DNA from: Alphaproteobacteria bacterium
GTDB taxonomy: Bacteria; Pseudomonadota; Alphaproteobacteria; Caulobacterales; Hyphomonadaceae
Assembly: GCA_018830285.1 (NCBI GenBank)
Contig: JAHJSB010000015.1
Location: 1 to 64,000, forward strand
Length of the DNA stretch: 64,000 bases
Direction: 5' to 3'
Made by a program: the position numbers and the translations under genes. The stretch's first letter is position 1. Each line of letters opens with the position of its first letter. This document shows, in pieces, positions 8,955-17,559 of this stretch. The notes under the pieces are model-generated. The model saw only the letters and a list, made by a program, of their open reading frames with translations. It was not told where the DNA came from and did not search any database.

Positions 8955-10300
8955 TGGCAATGGAGGATCTCAATGTCATCGACCAGTTCGTCGCGACCTT
9001 CTCGGCCTATATCGATAGCGGGTTCGGGCTGCTCCAGGGCGATGTCGCCTGGCTGACCACAGCCCTGATCACGATCGATATCACGCTGGCCGGTCTTTTC
9101 TGGGCCATGGGTCCGGATACGGACATTATTGGCCGGTTCCTCAAGAAAGTGCTCTATGTCGGCGCCTTCGCGCTGATCCTCGGAAACTTTGCCCTGCTTG
9201 CCGACGTGGTGTTCCGCAGCTTTGCCCAGCTCGGGCTCAATGCAACAGGCGGCACCATCACGGCCGATGACATGATGAAGCCGGGCTTTGTCGCCGCCAC
9301 CGGGTTTGACGCCGCCTATCCCCTGCTTGATGAAATCCGCAAACTGACAGGCCCGATCGCCTTCTTTGAAAATATCGTGATCATTGCCGTCCTCTTCCTA
9401 GCCTGGCTGATCACGCTTCTCGCCTTCTTCTTCCTCGCGATCCAGCTCTTCGTGACCATTATCGAGTTCAAGCTGACAACGCTTGCAGGCTTTGTGCTGA
9501 TCCCCTTCGCGCTCTGGAACAAGACAAGCTTCCTCGCCGAGAAAGTTCTCGGCAATGTCATCGCCTCGGGCATCAAGCTCATGGTGCTCGCAATCATTGT
9601 CGGGATCGGCTCGACCATCTTCACCGCGATCACGGCCACGTTCGAGCCGGACAATGTGACGCTCGAACAGGCCGCCTCTGTCATTCTGGGCTCGCTGTCC
9701 CTGCTCGCGCTCGGCCTGTTCGGCCCAGGCATCGCAACGGGCCTTGTCTCCGGCGCGCCCCAGCTTGGCGCCGGCGCAGCTGTCGGCACGGCAGCCGGTG
9801 TCGCCGCCGGCACGCTAGCCGGTGGGAGTGTGGCAAAATCGGCCGTCTCTGCCGTGGCGGGTGGCGGGCGCAGCGCTGTTGGTGCGGCCGCCTCCATGGC
9901 AGGCGGCGCCCGCACGGCCTATTCGCTCGGCGCGGCCCGTTCCGGCAAGACCGGCATGGGCGCAGCAGCCGCCGGCATGAGCGGGGTCGCCAGCGCCGGC
10001 GTCCAGACGGCCGCCTCGGGCGCCGCAGGGTTTGCTCGCCGCGCCTTTGGCCATCCTGGCGCAAGGTCAGAGGCCGGAAGCCGGGCAGCTTTCGCTGCGA
10101 CCGGTGGGTCTGGCCTTGCATCTGGCGAGGCCCAGGGCGGGCCCATGCCAGCCCGGCCCCGCGCCGCGCCAGACTGGGCAAGCCGCATCCGGCGCAGCCA
10201 GGCCACACGTGATGCCAGCATGATGGCAGCCTCTGTCGTGCGTGATGGCGACAGGCCCGGCGCCGGCACGTCCCTGCAACTCAAGACAGACGAGGACTAG
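8954..10300 (+). CDS. trbL: TrbL, VirB6-type polytopic channel protein (element A)
   Basis: This 448-residue inner-membrane protein has a hallmark N-terminus (FSAYIDSGFGLLQGDVAWL) and about six membrane segments before residue ~270. The C-terminal ~180 residues are a low-complexity Gly/Ala/Ser region ending in a basic and polar tail, as usual for TrbL. It begins on the last base of the trbJ stop and abuts trbF. It is thought to line the inner-membrane part of the DNA path. Confidence 0.93.
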   Translation: MAMEDLNVIDQFVATFSAYIDSGFGLLQGDVAWLTTALITIDITLAGLFWAMGPDTDIIGRFLKKVLYVGAFALILGNFALLADVVFRSFAQLGLNATGGTITADDMMKPGFVAATGFDAAYPLLDEIRKLTGPIAFFENIVIIAVLFLAWLITLLAFFFLAIQLFVTIIEFKLTTLAGFVLIPFALWNKTSFLAEKVLGNVIASGIKLMVLAIIVGIGSTIFTAITATFEPDNVTLEQAASVILGSLSLLALGLFGPGIATGLVSGAPQLGAGAAVGTAAGVAAGTLAGGSVAKSAVSAVAGGGRSAVGAAASMAGGARTAYSLGAARSGKTGMGAAAAGMSGVASAGVQTAASGAAGFARRAFGHPGARSEAGSRAAFAATGGSGLASGEAQGGPMPARPRAAPDWASRIRRSQATRDASMMAASVVRDGDRPGAGTSLQLKTDED

Positions 10301-10996
10301 ATGAGCATGCTCTGGAAACGCGACCGGTCAGCCTATGGCGACACGCCGGAACCTGTCACACCCTACCAGCGCGCTGCGCAGGCCTGGGATGACCGGATTG
10401 GCTCCTATCGGGTTCAGGCGGCCAACTGGCGGCTCGCGGCGTTGGGGTCGATCGGACTGGCTTTCGTCCTGGCGGGCGGCCTGGTCTGGCGCTCGACCCA
10501 GTCCTTTGTAACGCCCTATGTGGTCGAGCTCACCAGCGACGGGGCCGTGCGCGCTGTCGGGCCTGCCGAGGGGCGCTACGAGCCGACCGATGCGCAGATC
10601 GCGTTCCACCTGGCAGACTTTGTCACCAATACGCGCTCTGTCGCGATCGATCCGGTCGTCGTGCGCCAGAACTGGCTGAAGGCCTATGCCTATGCGACCG
10701 ACCGGGCCGCTGCGACCCTGAACGATTATGCCCGGGACAATGATCCGTTTGTCGATATCGGCCATCGCTCGGTCTCGGTTGATGTGACCAGCGTGGTGCG
10801 CTCCTCCGATGACAGCTTCACCGTGCGCTGGCGCGAGACCGCGTTCCGCAACGGCGCCGAGATCAGCCGGTCAAACCATACCGGCATCTTCTCCATCGTG
10901 ATCGATCCGCCCCGCACTGCCCAAACCCTACGTGCCAACCCGCTGGGACTCTACGTCCACGGCCTCAACTGGTCGAAAGACCACAAACAGGAGTAG
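10301..10996 (+). CDS. trbF: TrbF, VirB8-type channel protein (element A)
   Basis: This 231-residue protein has a short cytoplasmic N-terminus with PVTPYQRAAQAWDDRIGSYR, one membrane segment (AALGSIGLAFVLAGGLVW, ~48-65) and a periplasmic NTF2-like domain. The family motifs VRQNWLKAYAY, LNDYARDNDPF and NPLGLYVHGLNWSK are all present. It follows trbL directly and precedes trbG by 6 bp. TrbF links inner-membrane and core parts of the channel. Confidence 0.93.
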   Translation: MSMLWKRDRSAYGDTPEPVTPYQRAAQAWDDRIGSYRVQAANWRLAALGSIGLAFVLAGGLVWRSTQSFVTPYVVELTSDGAVRAVGPAEGRYEPTDAQIAFHLADFVTNTRSVAIDPVVVRQNWLKAYAYATDRAAATLNDYARDNDPFVDIGHRSVSVDVTSVVRSSDDSFTVRWRETAFRNGAEISRSNHTGIFSIVIDPPRTAQTLRANPLGLYVHGLNWSKDHKQE

Positions 10997-11002
10997 ATCC
11001 TC

Positions 11003-12019
11003 ATGAAACGCCTTGCCCTTATCCTTTTTGGCGCGACCTGCCTGACGGCCTGCGAAACGTTTCCCGCAGGTGCTGGCGCGCCCGACATCGTACTCGATGC
11101 CGAAATGGCCGATGATGCGGCCTTCGCCGAAGATCTCTTTCTCGAACCGGACGAAGACCTGGCGGATGCACCCGCGCCGGTCGTCCAGACCACCTACCAC
11201 CCGGTGGCGATGCCGGGGCAGCTGAAACCCCTGCCCGTCGCCGATACTTCAGGGCCTTCCCTGAAACCCTATGAAGCCATCGAGACAGCCAACAGCAAGG
11301 CGTCCATCGAACCCTCGCTCGACAATTACATGAACGCGATCCAGGTCTATCCCTATACGATCGGCGCGCTCTACCAGGTCTATTGCGCGCCCGAACAGGT
11401 CACCGACATCGCGCTCGAGCCGGGCGAGGAACTGGTCTCGGTCTCGGCCGGCGATACGGTCCGCTGGGTGCTTGGCGATACGGCGTCAGGCACGGGATCG
11501 ACCGCGCAGGCGCATATACTGGTCAAGCCGACACAGCCGGGCCTGAAGACCAACCTGATCGTGACGACCTCACGGCGGGCCTATCACCTGGAACTGCGGG
11601 CCTTCCAGGAAACCTATATGGCCGCCGTCTCCTGGCGCTACGCCGACCAGCAACTCGTGACCCGCGTCGCCAGCGCCGCGCCGCGCAATTCTGAGGCGCC
11701 CACGCCGCAAGGCCTCCAGCTCGATCGCCTGAAGTTTCGTTATGCGCTTGCCGGCGGCAAGCCACACTGGCGCCCCGAGCGCGTGTTCGATGATGGCCGG
11801 AAAGTCTATATCCAGTTTCCGGCCCGTCTGGATCAGGGCGATGCGCCAGCCCTGTTCGTGATCGGCCGGGACGGGCGCGCCCAGCTGGTAAACTATCGCA
11901 TGTCGGGTGACTATTATGTGGTCGACCGCCTGTTTGCGAAGGCCGAGCTCCGGCTCGGCGAAAAGAAGCAGGACGTCGTGCGCATCGCGCGGTCCGATCT
12001 GGGTGCGCCGGGTCAATGA
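11003..12019 (+). CDS. trbG: TrbG, VirB9-type outer-membrane core protein (element A)
   Basis: This 338-residue VirB9-like protein here starts with a lipoprotein signal (FGATCLTACETF, Cys ~17), whereas the ICE-B copy has an ordinary signal peptide. Family segments include VYPYTIGALYQVY, VTDIALEPGEEL, HILVKPTQPGLKTNLIV and the C-terminal LVNYRMSGDYYVVDRLFAKAE. It overlaps trbI by 4 nt (ATGA). Its lipid anchor might take over the role of a VirB7/TrbH lipoprotein, which is absent from the operon; that is inference. Confidence 0.92.
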   Translation: MKRLALILFGATCLTACETFPAGAGAPDIVLDAEMADDAAFAEDLFLEPDEDLADAPAPVVQTTYHPVAMPGQLKPLPVADTSGPSLKPYEAIETANSKASIEPSLDNYMNAIQVYPYTIGALYQVYCAPEQVTDIALEPGEELVSVSAGDTVRWVLGDTASGTGSTAQAHILVKPTQPGLKTNLIVTTSRRAYHLELRAFQETYMAAVSWRYADQQLVTRVASAAPRNSEAPTPQGLQLDRLKFRYALAGGKPHWRPERVFDDGRKVYIQFPARLDQGDAPALFVIGRDGRAQLVNYRMSGDYYVVDRLFAKAELRLGEKKQDVVRIARSDLGAPGQ

Positions 12020-13275
12020 GCAAAACATCCCTCCCCGCCCCTGAGGCGCTCGAGATCCGGGGCAAGCCACGGCCAGTGCGCCGGTTCTCCAAGCGCGCGC
12101 TTGCCATCCTGCTTGGAACCGCCAGTGCAGTTGTCCTCGGATCGCTGGCGTTTGCCCTGCAGTCTCCGGACAGGCGCGCGCAGGCCGCAGGCAAGGAGCT
12201 CTACTCGACCGCCAGCAAGCCGGCAGCAGAGGGGCTCGCCGCCCTTCCGGCGAGCTACAGAGATGTGAAGCCCGGCGCGCCTGAGCTCGGCCCGCCTTTG
12301 CCCGGAGACCTCGGCACGCCCATCCTGAAAGCCCGGCGTGAAGGGCGCATGGTGTTCGATGACGCGTATGACACAGCGCCCCATGACGAAGATCCTCAGC
12401 GATCCGCGCGCGAAGCAGAACTGGCCGCGCGTGAGGCAGCCATGTCGGACGCCGCACGCAATAGCGGCGTGTTCTTCCCGGTCGGTCAGCGCACGATGGC
12501 GTCGGCAGAGGTGTCTCGCGACACGAGCTACCGCGCGCCTTCGGTCCAGTTTCCAGACCTGTCGGCGCTTGTCGCATCTGCGCCGGGCGCGTTCGGATCT
12601 GCCCTGAGCGAGGATCCAAACCGGCAGGTGCGCAAGCTGGATTTCCTGAGCCAAGAGCCCGACACGTCCATCTACAATCCCTATCAGCTCGAGACGCCCG
12701 CTTCGCCCTGGCAGCTGATGGCAGGCACTGTCATTCCGGCAACCCTGCTCACGGGCGTAAATTCTGACCTGCCGGGCCAGGTCATCGCCCAGGTGACGCG
12801 CCCCGTTTACGACACGATCACCGGACAGACTGAACTCATCCCTCAGGGAGCGCGTGTCGTCGGACGCTATGACAGTGTGATCGCGTTTGGACAATCACGC
12901 GCCTTGCTTGTCTGGACAAGGATTATCATGCCGGACGGCACGTCGATCCGTATCGATAATCTCGCCGGCGTCGATGCGCGCGGATATGCAGGGCTCGAAG
13001 ACAAGGTCAACTATCACGCCTGGCGCTCGCTGCAGGGCGTGGCCCTGTCGACACTTCTGGGCGTCGGCTCCGAACTTGCGAGCGATGATGAAGGCGACAT
13101 TGCGAGAGCTTTACGCAGGTCAGCCCAAACCGGCGTCAATCAGGCCGGCCAGGACCTTGTCCGGCGCAATCTTGACGTCCAGCCGACGATCACGATCCGG
13201 CCAGGCTGGCGGCTCGGCATCATCGTCAACAAGGATATCATTCTGAAGCCCTATGCAGGAGGCAAATCGCCATGA
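12016..13275 (+). CDS. trbI: TrbI, VirB10-type envelope-spanning protein (element A)
   Basis: This 419-residue protein spans both membranes. One membrane segment (ALAILLGTASAVVLGSLAFAL) lies at ~27-47, and a variable linker runs to ~residue 230. The conserved TrbI/VirB10 domain has AGTVIPATLLTGVNSDLPGQ, IPQGARVVGRYDS and SLQGVALSTLLGVGSELA, ending in TIRPGWRLGIIVNKDI. Length is typical. It overlaps trbG and the DUF2274 gene by 4 nt at each end. Confidence 0.93.
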   Translation: MSKTSLPAPEALEIRGKPRPVRRFSKRALAILLGTASAVVLGSLAFALQSPDRRAQAAGKELYSTASKPAAEGLAALPASYRDVKPGAPELGPPLPGDLGTPILKARREGRMVFDDAYDTAPHDEDPQRSAREAELAAREAAMSDAARNSGVFFPVGQRTMASAEVSRDTSYRAPSVQFPDLSALVASAPGAFGSALSEDPNRQVRKLDFLSQEPDTSIYNPYQLETPASPWQLMAGTVIPATLLTGVNSDLPGQVIAQVTRPVYDTITGQTELIPQGARVVGRYDSVIAFGQSRALLVWTRIIMPDGTSIRIDNLAGVDARGYAGLEDKVNYHAWRSLQGVALSTLLGVGSELASDDEGDIARALRRSAQTGVNQAGQDLVRRNLDVQPTITIRPGWRLGIIVNKDIILKPYAGGKSP

Positions 13276-13514
13276 ACGACATGAGTCTGAAAATCGGACC
13301 ACTGCCCGACCGGACACCGCGGAAACTGACCCTGTTGATGGACCCGTTATTGATCGCAGAGCTGGAGGACTATGCCCGCGTTCATAGCCGGATCAATGGC
13401 AACGACGTGTCCGCCCAGGCACTCGTTCCGCATATGCTCGAAGCTTTCATGGCGAGCGATACGGGATTCAGGAAGGCCAGAAAGGCCCTGGTTTCAGGTT
13501 CTCGAAACGTCTGA
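13272..13514 (+). CDS. DUF2274 family protein (element A)
   Basis: This 80-residue protein is at the invariant end of Tn4371-like trb operons. The DUF2274 pattern is visible: KIGPLPDRTPRKLTLLMDP, then ELEDYARVH and LVPHMLEAFMASD. The layout of one strand and two helices resembles a ribbon-helix-helix or an assembly factor; function is unknown. It overlaps trbI by 4 nt and is probably co-translated. The ICE-B homologue is at 54415. Confidence 0.85.
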   Translation: MNDMSLKIGPLPDRTPRKLTLLMDPLLIAELEDYARVHSRINGNDVSAQALVPHMLEAFMASDTGFRKARKALVSGSRNV

Positions 13515-13539
13515 AGACAACTCTCGCGGTCACATCACT

Positions 13540-13737
13540 ATGGCGATTTCAAACGAGGACCTGCAGGCAGCCCGGACAGTCGCCGCAAGGATTGTGACGA
13601 CGCTCGGTGAAAAGTACTGGCCGATATTTGACGTGATTGACCGTGAATGGGCTGAAAGACAGCAACGCGGCAAGCGGCTCGCGGCCTGCCTGAAGCGTGA
13701 TGGTGACCTTTCTGACATGGATGACGCCAGCAGCTAG
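13540..13737 (+). CDS. Small hypothetical protein after DUF2274
   Basis: This 65-residue protein starts at the ATG at 13540 and reads in the operon direction, 25 bp after DUF2274. It is fully helical by composition (LQAARTVAARIVTTLGEKYW, then EREWAERQQR-like basic stretch) and acidic at the end (DLSDMDDASS). There is no membrane segment. Its spacing suggests that it is the last gene of the operon. The family is not recognised. Confidence 0.55.
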   Translation: MAISNEDLQAARTVAARIVTTLGEKYWPIFDVIDREWAERQQRGKRLAACLKRDGDLSDMDDASS

Positions 13738-14350
13738 CGGACCGCTTCCCAACACAACCTCGTTCAGCGGCGTGACCAGATGGGTCTCAGAGCAGATTTT
13801 GTCGACGCCTGTTCCGACTGTTGGCGCGAACGTTGCTTGCCTTGACTGGGAAAGGCAATGTCATGGCTACCGACCGTATAGTGTCCCTGTTCGATACACC
13901 TTTGAGTCCGCGCTTCCGCCGCGTTGAACGCGTTCGGGAACGGGAACCACTTCGCGATCGCCTGGATGAAGGGGATCAGAATGTTCCTGACGTCACCTGC
14001 TGGCACCGCGATCCAGATGCTGACAAAAAGACTGCCGGCATAACCGAGGCGCAAATAGCGCGACTGCGGTTCGAATTGCTCGTGGCAGGTGACCTGAACG
14101 CCTGGAGTCCCTCGATCATTCCGAAAAATGACGCCTTGGGAGACCAAAGGCAGCGCGGGTTCATTTCGTCTGCTTCTGACGAGCTATGAAGCCATTCGTC
14201 TTCGGATCAAGAAACCTGATAGCGGACATGCGTGGAAGCCAATCTCAATCCACGACATCCCGATCTGGCCAGTGGTTTACCGCATCCAGAAGCTGCTGAA
14301 AATTTGTGGCGCGGGTCTATGCCAGATCACGGTCCCTCGGCGCCGGCGAG
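13738..14350. other. Intergenic region with weak coding signal
   Basis: No convincing gene is seen. The minus strand at 13764-14147 is open for 127 codons and includes a hydrophobic run near residues 40-70. The plus strand at 13866-14189 is also open. Neither has a recognisable family, a strong ribosome site or a clean C-terminus, so this may be a decayed gene between the transfer operon and the toxin-antitoxin pair. Confidence 0.4.
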
Positions 14351-14734
14351 TTAATATTCCGTTGGCAGATCGTAAAACTTCATTGACCCGTTTGACGCGA
14401 TCTCAAGCACCGAATTGATCATCAAGGTCATCGGATCGCCAAGCGTGTGCAGATAAGCGATCGCTTGCTCGACCAGTTGTTTCGAACGGGCCTTGCCTGC
14501 CAAAGGAAGGATGATCAGGCCGGGATGAATCTCCTCGGTCGCTACAAGCGCTCTGAAGTCCCGGGCGTTCTGGGTTACAATGACCAGATTACTGTCGATA
14601 CATCTTCGAAGCACAGCGTGGTCGGGGTCGCCGAGCCCTCCGAAGTCCCTCGGATGTTGCGCCACATGAAATCCGGTCGCATTCAATTCTGCCGCCAGTG
14701 AAGGCGACAGGCACTCGTCAATGAAGAGTTCCAC
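14351..14734 (-). CDS. DUF5615 PIN-like toxin
   Basis: This 127-residue PIN-like nuclease is of the DUF5615 type and is expected to cut RNA as the toxin of a two-gene module. It starts MELFIDECLSPSLAAEL, with the first acidic pair of the PIN core. It continues with GFHVAQHPRDFGGLGDPDHAVL and then VTQNARDFRAL, the conserved DDxD..T.D-like block of this family. Length is normal. It lies 18 bp after the DUF433 antitoxin gene, in the same direction. Confidence 0.85.
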   Translation of the reverse strand: MELFIDECLSPSLAAELNATGFHVAQHPRDFGGLGDPDHAVLRRCIDSNLVIVTQNARDFRALVATEEIHPGLIILPLAGKARSKQLVEQAIAYLHTLGDPMTLMINSVLEIASNGSMKFYDLPTEY

Positions 14735-14752
14735 CCCGCCCGTCGCCTTCGA

Positions 14753-15340
14753 TTATGCAGCCGCATGCCAGGGCCGTTTGGGGCGGCCCATCAGTGGGTT
14801 AGATTTGGCGTAGATGGCGGCTGCTTCGAAGGCCTCTCGCGGAACGACGGGATATTCGCCGGCAATCTCGTCAAGGCTTTCGCCGTCTTCCAGGCGTGCC
14901 AACACGGAATAGACAGTGATCCGTGTGTTCGCGATCACCGGCGTTCCGCCCAGAATTTCCGGGTCCGAAACAATATAGGCGTCCCGAGCGTTCACGTACC
15001 GCAGCGCTTTTTCATATGGCTCGCTCACGAGTTCATCCACCTTCAATATCGCCATTGGAGCAAACTCCACGGGTTTCAATGCGCCGACTTCGAGCGCCTT
15101 CAATTGAGCCCAAAGCGCTTTCTTGTACTTCACCGGCAAGTCCGTCAGCTTTGCTGCCTTGATCGCGGCGAGATAGATCACCGCGTTGACCGGCAAAAAT
15201 CGCGTCGCGCCGCCACGCCGTCGGGCCTTGCGCACTATGGCTTTGAGAACCTTGGTCTCAAGCGCCTTTTCGACGACACTGGCCGTCACGCCGGCCAATT
15301 GTGCCGTTTCTTTAACCGTCAAATCAGATGCAGGCGTCAT
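14753..15340 (-). CDS. DUF433-domain antitoxin
   Basis: This 195-residue protein precedes the DUF5615 toxin. Residues ~1-75 form a helix-turn-helix-like part (VKETAQLAGVTASVVEKALE). The C-terminal ~75 residues are DUF433, with SDPEILGGTPVIANTRITVY and ARLEDGESLDEIAGEYP. DUF433 proteins pair with DUF5615 toxins as antitoxins and are likely autoregulators. The ATG at 15340 follows GAGGAAAG. The module may stabilise element A. Confidence 0.85.
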   Translation of the reverse strand: MTPASDLTVKETAQLAGVTASVVEKALETKVLKAIVRKARRRGGATRFLPVNAVIYLAAIKAAKLTDLPVKYKKALWAQLKALEVGALKPVEFAPMAILKVDELVSEPYEKALRYVNARDAYIVSDPEILGGTPVIANTRITVYSVLARLEDGESLDEIAGEYPVVPREAFEAAAIYAKSNPLMGRPKRPWHAAA

Positions 15341-15775
15341 AAGTCTTTCCTCATGGGGAAAAATTAATGCATAATGGGCCGAATTGCAAGGGCGACACAG
15401 TTGAATGGTTCAACCGGCGGCAAGTCTACGATAAAGACCGGTTTCCGAACTTGCGTGGCCCCTTGATGTCCGCTTTCGGCATGAACCGGCCGTCGGACTC
15501 GCGCGGATCGAATGTATTCTTTTCACCCGTAGCAACCGAGACGAACCGGTTTGCTCCCAACGTCCGAGACGTCATTTGCCTTCGCCTCACGTATTCCCGA
15601 ATACGGACGTTACCGGCACCAGTAACGGGCCGGGCTGATTTCTCGGAATGGGCGAGGGATTTGAAGGGCGCAGGTTACAGCACTCACAACCGCTCTTGAA
15701 CTCGCGCTTCCTCCGGCTACCCATTTCAACTTGTCGATAACCCTCGGACTCTCAGCATCAGCGGTCGGCGGCGCT
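15341..15775. other. Intergenic region, promoter side of the DUF433 gene
   Basis: The short ORFs here (15367-15699 plus, 15610-15834 minus) show no family resemblance and mixed codon use. Bases just upstream of 15340 should carry the promoter of the toxin-antitoxin operon. Nothing else is seen. Confidence 0.4.
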
Positions 15776-17185
15776 TCAGCTGGACGCCATACGATCGAAG
15801 TCCTCGAACAGGTCTTTCGGGACGGGATGGGCAATCTTCAATAGTTCGTCGCGCCGGTAGGCCATTGAGCCGCCATCACCATATTTGGGCCGGTCATGCT
15901 TGTGTCCCATCAGGAGGCAACGCAGGGCATAGTCGATATTGGCCTCCTGCATCCGCTTCTCGAACGCGTGCCGGAAAGAATAGATGACATGATCCTCTGT
16001 CGGAAACAGGCCGCGCCGCCTGAAGGCGGCGCCAAGGGCTGCTGAAAACGCATTGGACTTGTCCCGGTAGCGCGCGAAGCCATCAGGCGCACGCTGCGCA
16101 GCCAATAATGAGACACCGACCAGCGGCAGGCGCCGGATCGAGGTTTCTGTCTTCACTTCGCGGTCCTCGCGTGCGCGGATCGCAATATGCGGGACGGCGT
16201 CGTCCAGGACAATGTCCTGGCGGCGCAGGTTTATGATTTCGCCCGGACGGCAGCCGGTTTCGATCAGCATGAGAGCGGCCAGGTGCAGGTCTGGAACAAT
16301 GCCGTCCAGTGCGCCCCGGACGATAATTTTCTCCTCGACCCATGCGCTCGGAAAGGCCGGAATAACGGTGCGTGATTTACCCTTGAAGTTCAGGTTCCGG
16401 AACGGATTGGGACGCGCCTCATCGCCCATGAACCTGAAATACTCGGTATAGAGCTTGCGGATGTCGCTGAAATGCCGGGCGGCGGTCTTCGGCTTTTTCG
16501 GCTTCTGGTCGCTATCTCCCGGAGACAGCTGCTCATTCCACCAGGCAAAATAGTCTTGTCCGTGCTCCCGCGTGATCTCGGTGACGGGCAAGTCCCCCAC
16601 GACATCGACAAAATATCTCAGCGAACGGTCCTTGGTGGCATGCCACAGGGATCTCTGCGCCGGTGACTTGTTGAGGAGTTCATTGACCGCGATACGGGTC
16701 TTGTAGATCTCCATCGCTTCGCTGATCGTCGTGCGGGGGGCCTCGACCCCTCCCAGAACCGCGTCAACGATTGCAAGGTTCAGCTGGCCGTCAGACGCCG
16801 GGTTGTCCCGCACCGCCAGGACCCGCCGGACCACGTCCTCGATATGGGCAGGATCTGCAAGTTCCGCGAGCGGCCGGTAGGCGAATCCCACAGCCAGGGC
16901 CCGGGCCGTGGCGATCTCATATCGCTTGCGGGCAAGGCCCGTCTGCATGGGCTGACCTGCCGCTTCCAGGTCGACCGCCAGGCGCAGCTGGGTCCAGTAT
17001 TCATCATCGGCGGCAACAAATTCGTCGCGGCGCATCCTGGCGATTTCCGCCGATTGGGTCTTCAGCGCGACCCGTATCGTGTTGCCTGAAAGGAAGGGTC
17101 GCAGACGGGTCGGAATATGGCGGTAATAGTAGTACCACCCACCCCGGACCTTGAGGTAACGATCATGATTTTCCGCCCGCGCCAT
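15776..17185 (-). CDS. Tyrosine integrase (DUF6538 type), element A
   Basis: This 469-residue site-specific recombinase begins with a DUF6538-like N-terminus (RYLKVRGGWYYYYRHIPTRL). A core-binding region follows, then a catalytic domain: first Arg in ETGCRPGEIINLRRQD, then IYSFRHAFEKRM (His box, with Tyr at the usual His position), then LLMGHKHDRPKYGDG and a terminal Tyr in MAYRRDE. The ATG at 17185 is preferred to the TTG at 17191. It reads away from the tRNA-like sequence at 17230-17250, as integrases of tRNA-targeting elements do. It probably drives excision of element A. Confidence 0.85.
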   Translation of the reverse strand: MARAENHDRYLKVRGGWYYYYRHIPTRLRPFLSGNTIRVALKTQSAEIARMRRDEFVAADDEYWTQLRLAVDLEAAGQPMQTGLARKRYEIATARALAVGFAYRPLAELADPAHIEDVVRRVLAVRDNPASDGQLNLAIVDAVLGGVEAPRTTISEAMEIYKTRIAVNELLNKSPAQRSLWHATKDRSLRYFVDVVGDLPVTEITREHGQDYFAWWNEQLSPGDSDQKPKKPKTAARHFSDIRKLYTEYFRFMGDEARPNPFRNLNFKGKSRTVIPAFPSAWVEEKIIVRGALDGIVPDLHLAALMLIETGCRPGEIINLRRQDIVLDDAVPHIAIRAREDREVKTETSIRRLPLVGVSLLAAQRAPDGFARYRDKSNAFSAALGAAFRRRGLFPTEDHVIYSFRHAFEKRMQEANIDYALRCLLMGHKHDRPKYGDGGSMAYRRDELLKIAHPVPKDLFEDFDRMASS

Positions 17186-17229
17186 GGACAAAAACTAGCC
17201 CATTTTCGGTGCAAAAACTAGCCCAAAAA

Positions 17230-17250
17230 TGGCCCCTGGACGATTCGAAC
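17230..17250 (-). other. tRNA 3'-end-like sequence, possible attachment site of element A
   Basis: On the minus strand this reads GTTCGAATCGTCC followed by AGGGGCCA, like a T-loop plus acceptor end. The T-stem upstream does not pair, so it is not a functional tRNA. It shares the block CGATTCGAAC and 16 of 21 bases with the tRNA-Arg fragment at 656-698. That is suggestive of a diverged att core, not proof. Confidence 0.35.
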
Positions 17251-17313
17251 AGAAGCCAAAAGGGATAAATCCCTTTGAAAACAGTGAGTTATATTGGTTT
17301 GGAAAAAATATTC

Positions 17314-17358
17314 TGGAGCGGGCGAAGAGATTCGAACTCTCGACCCCAACCTTGGCAA
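17314..17358 (-). pseudogene. 3' fragment of tRNA-Gly(GCC), attachment site of ICE-B
   Basis: The minus strand reads an anticodon loop TTGCCAA, the stem 3' half AGGTT, a T-arm (GAGAG, TTCGAAT, CTCTT), an acceptor 3' strand CGCCCGC, and TCCA. This is the 3' part of tRNA-Gly(GCC) with encoded CCA. The sequence upstream (17359-17401) lacks a normal D-arm, although GGCGAAGA (17320-17327) and TCTTCGCC (17392-17399) form an 8-bp inverted repeat. The integrase gene at 17560 begins 200 bp away. The orientation places the element to the right, with an intact tRNA-Gly expected at its far end. Confidence 0.75.
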
Positions 17359-17559
17359 AATGCCCAGGGTCTTCCACCGCGCTAACGCCATTCTTCGCCA
17401 TAGTCCCCTAAACTACGATAATATCTGATTTTTTTATCAACTTCCTACGCCATAGCTATCCTTCGCTATCCGGCATTTCCCATTCGTTTGCTTACATTGT
17501 GCTTACATTGCCATCGAGTCCGGGTTGTGTAAGCAAGGCGCCCGAAAGGACCAGCCGAC

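Larger units (their letters stand above)
656..17250. mobile_element. Element A: tRNA-anchored conjugative element with trb T4SS
   Basis: The stretch from the tRNA-Arg fragment to the integrase at 15776-17185 behaves as one unit: thermonuclease, traG-CopG-trbBCDEJLFGI, toxin-antitoxin, integrase. Core order matches the Tn4371-like ICE family. No relaxase, repA, traF or excisionase gene is visible, so the unit is either a decayed ICE or needs a relaxase supplied in trans. The right boundary is uncertain: a 21-nt sequence like a tRNA 3' end at 17230-17250 is a candidate, but it matches the left fragment at only 16 of 21 positions. Confidence 0.6.

Noticed and set aside
13764-14147. 127-codon minus-strand frame near the end of element A
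   Set aside because: Coding bias is fair, but there is no family, ribosome site or conserved motif; kept only as a possible remnant.
17314-17401. Intact tRNA-Gly gene
   Set aside because: The 3' half is good, but 17359-17401 gives no D-arm or matching 5' acceptor strand, so only a 3' fragment is supported.
17195-17411. Short ORFs over the tRNA-Gly fragment
   Set aside because: They are translations of tRNA sequence (ERAKRFELSTPTLAKC and its antisense), a known kind of spurious gene.
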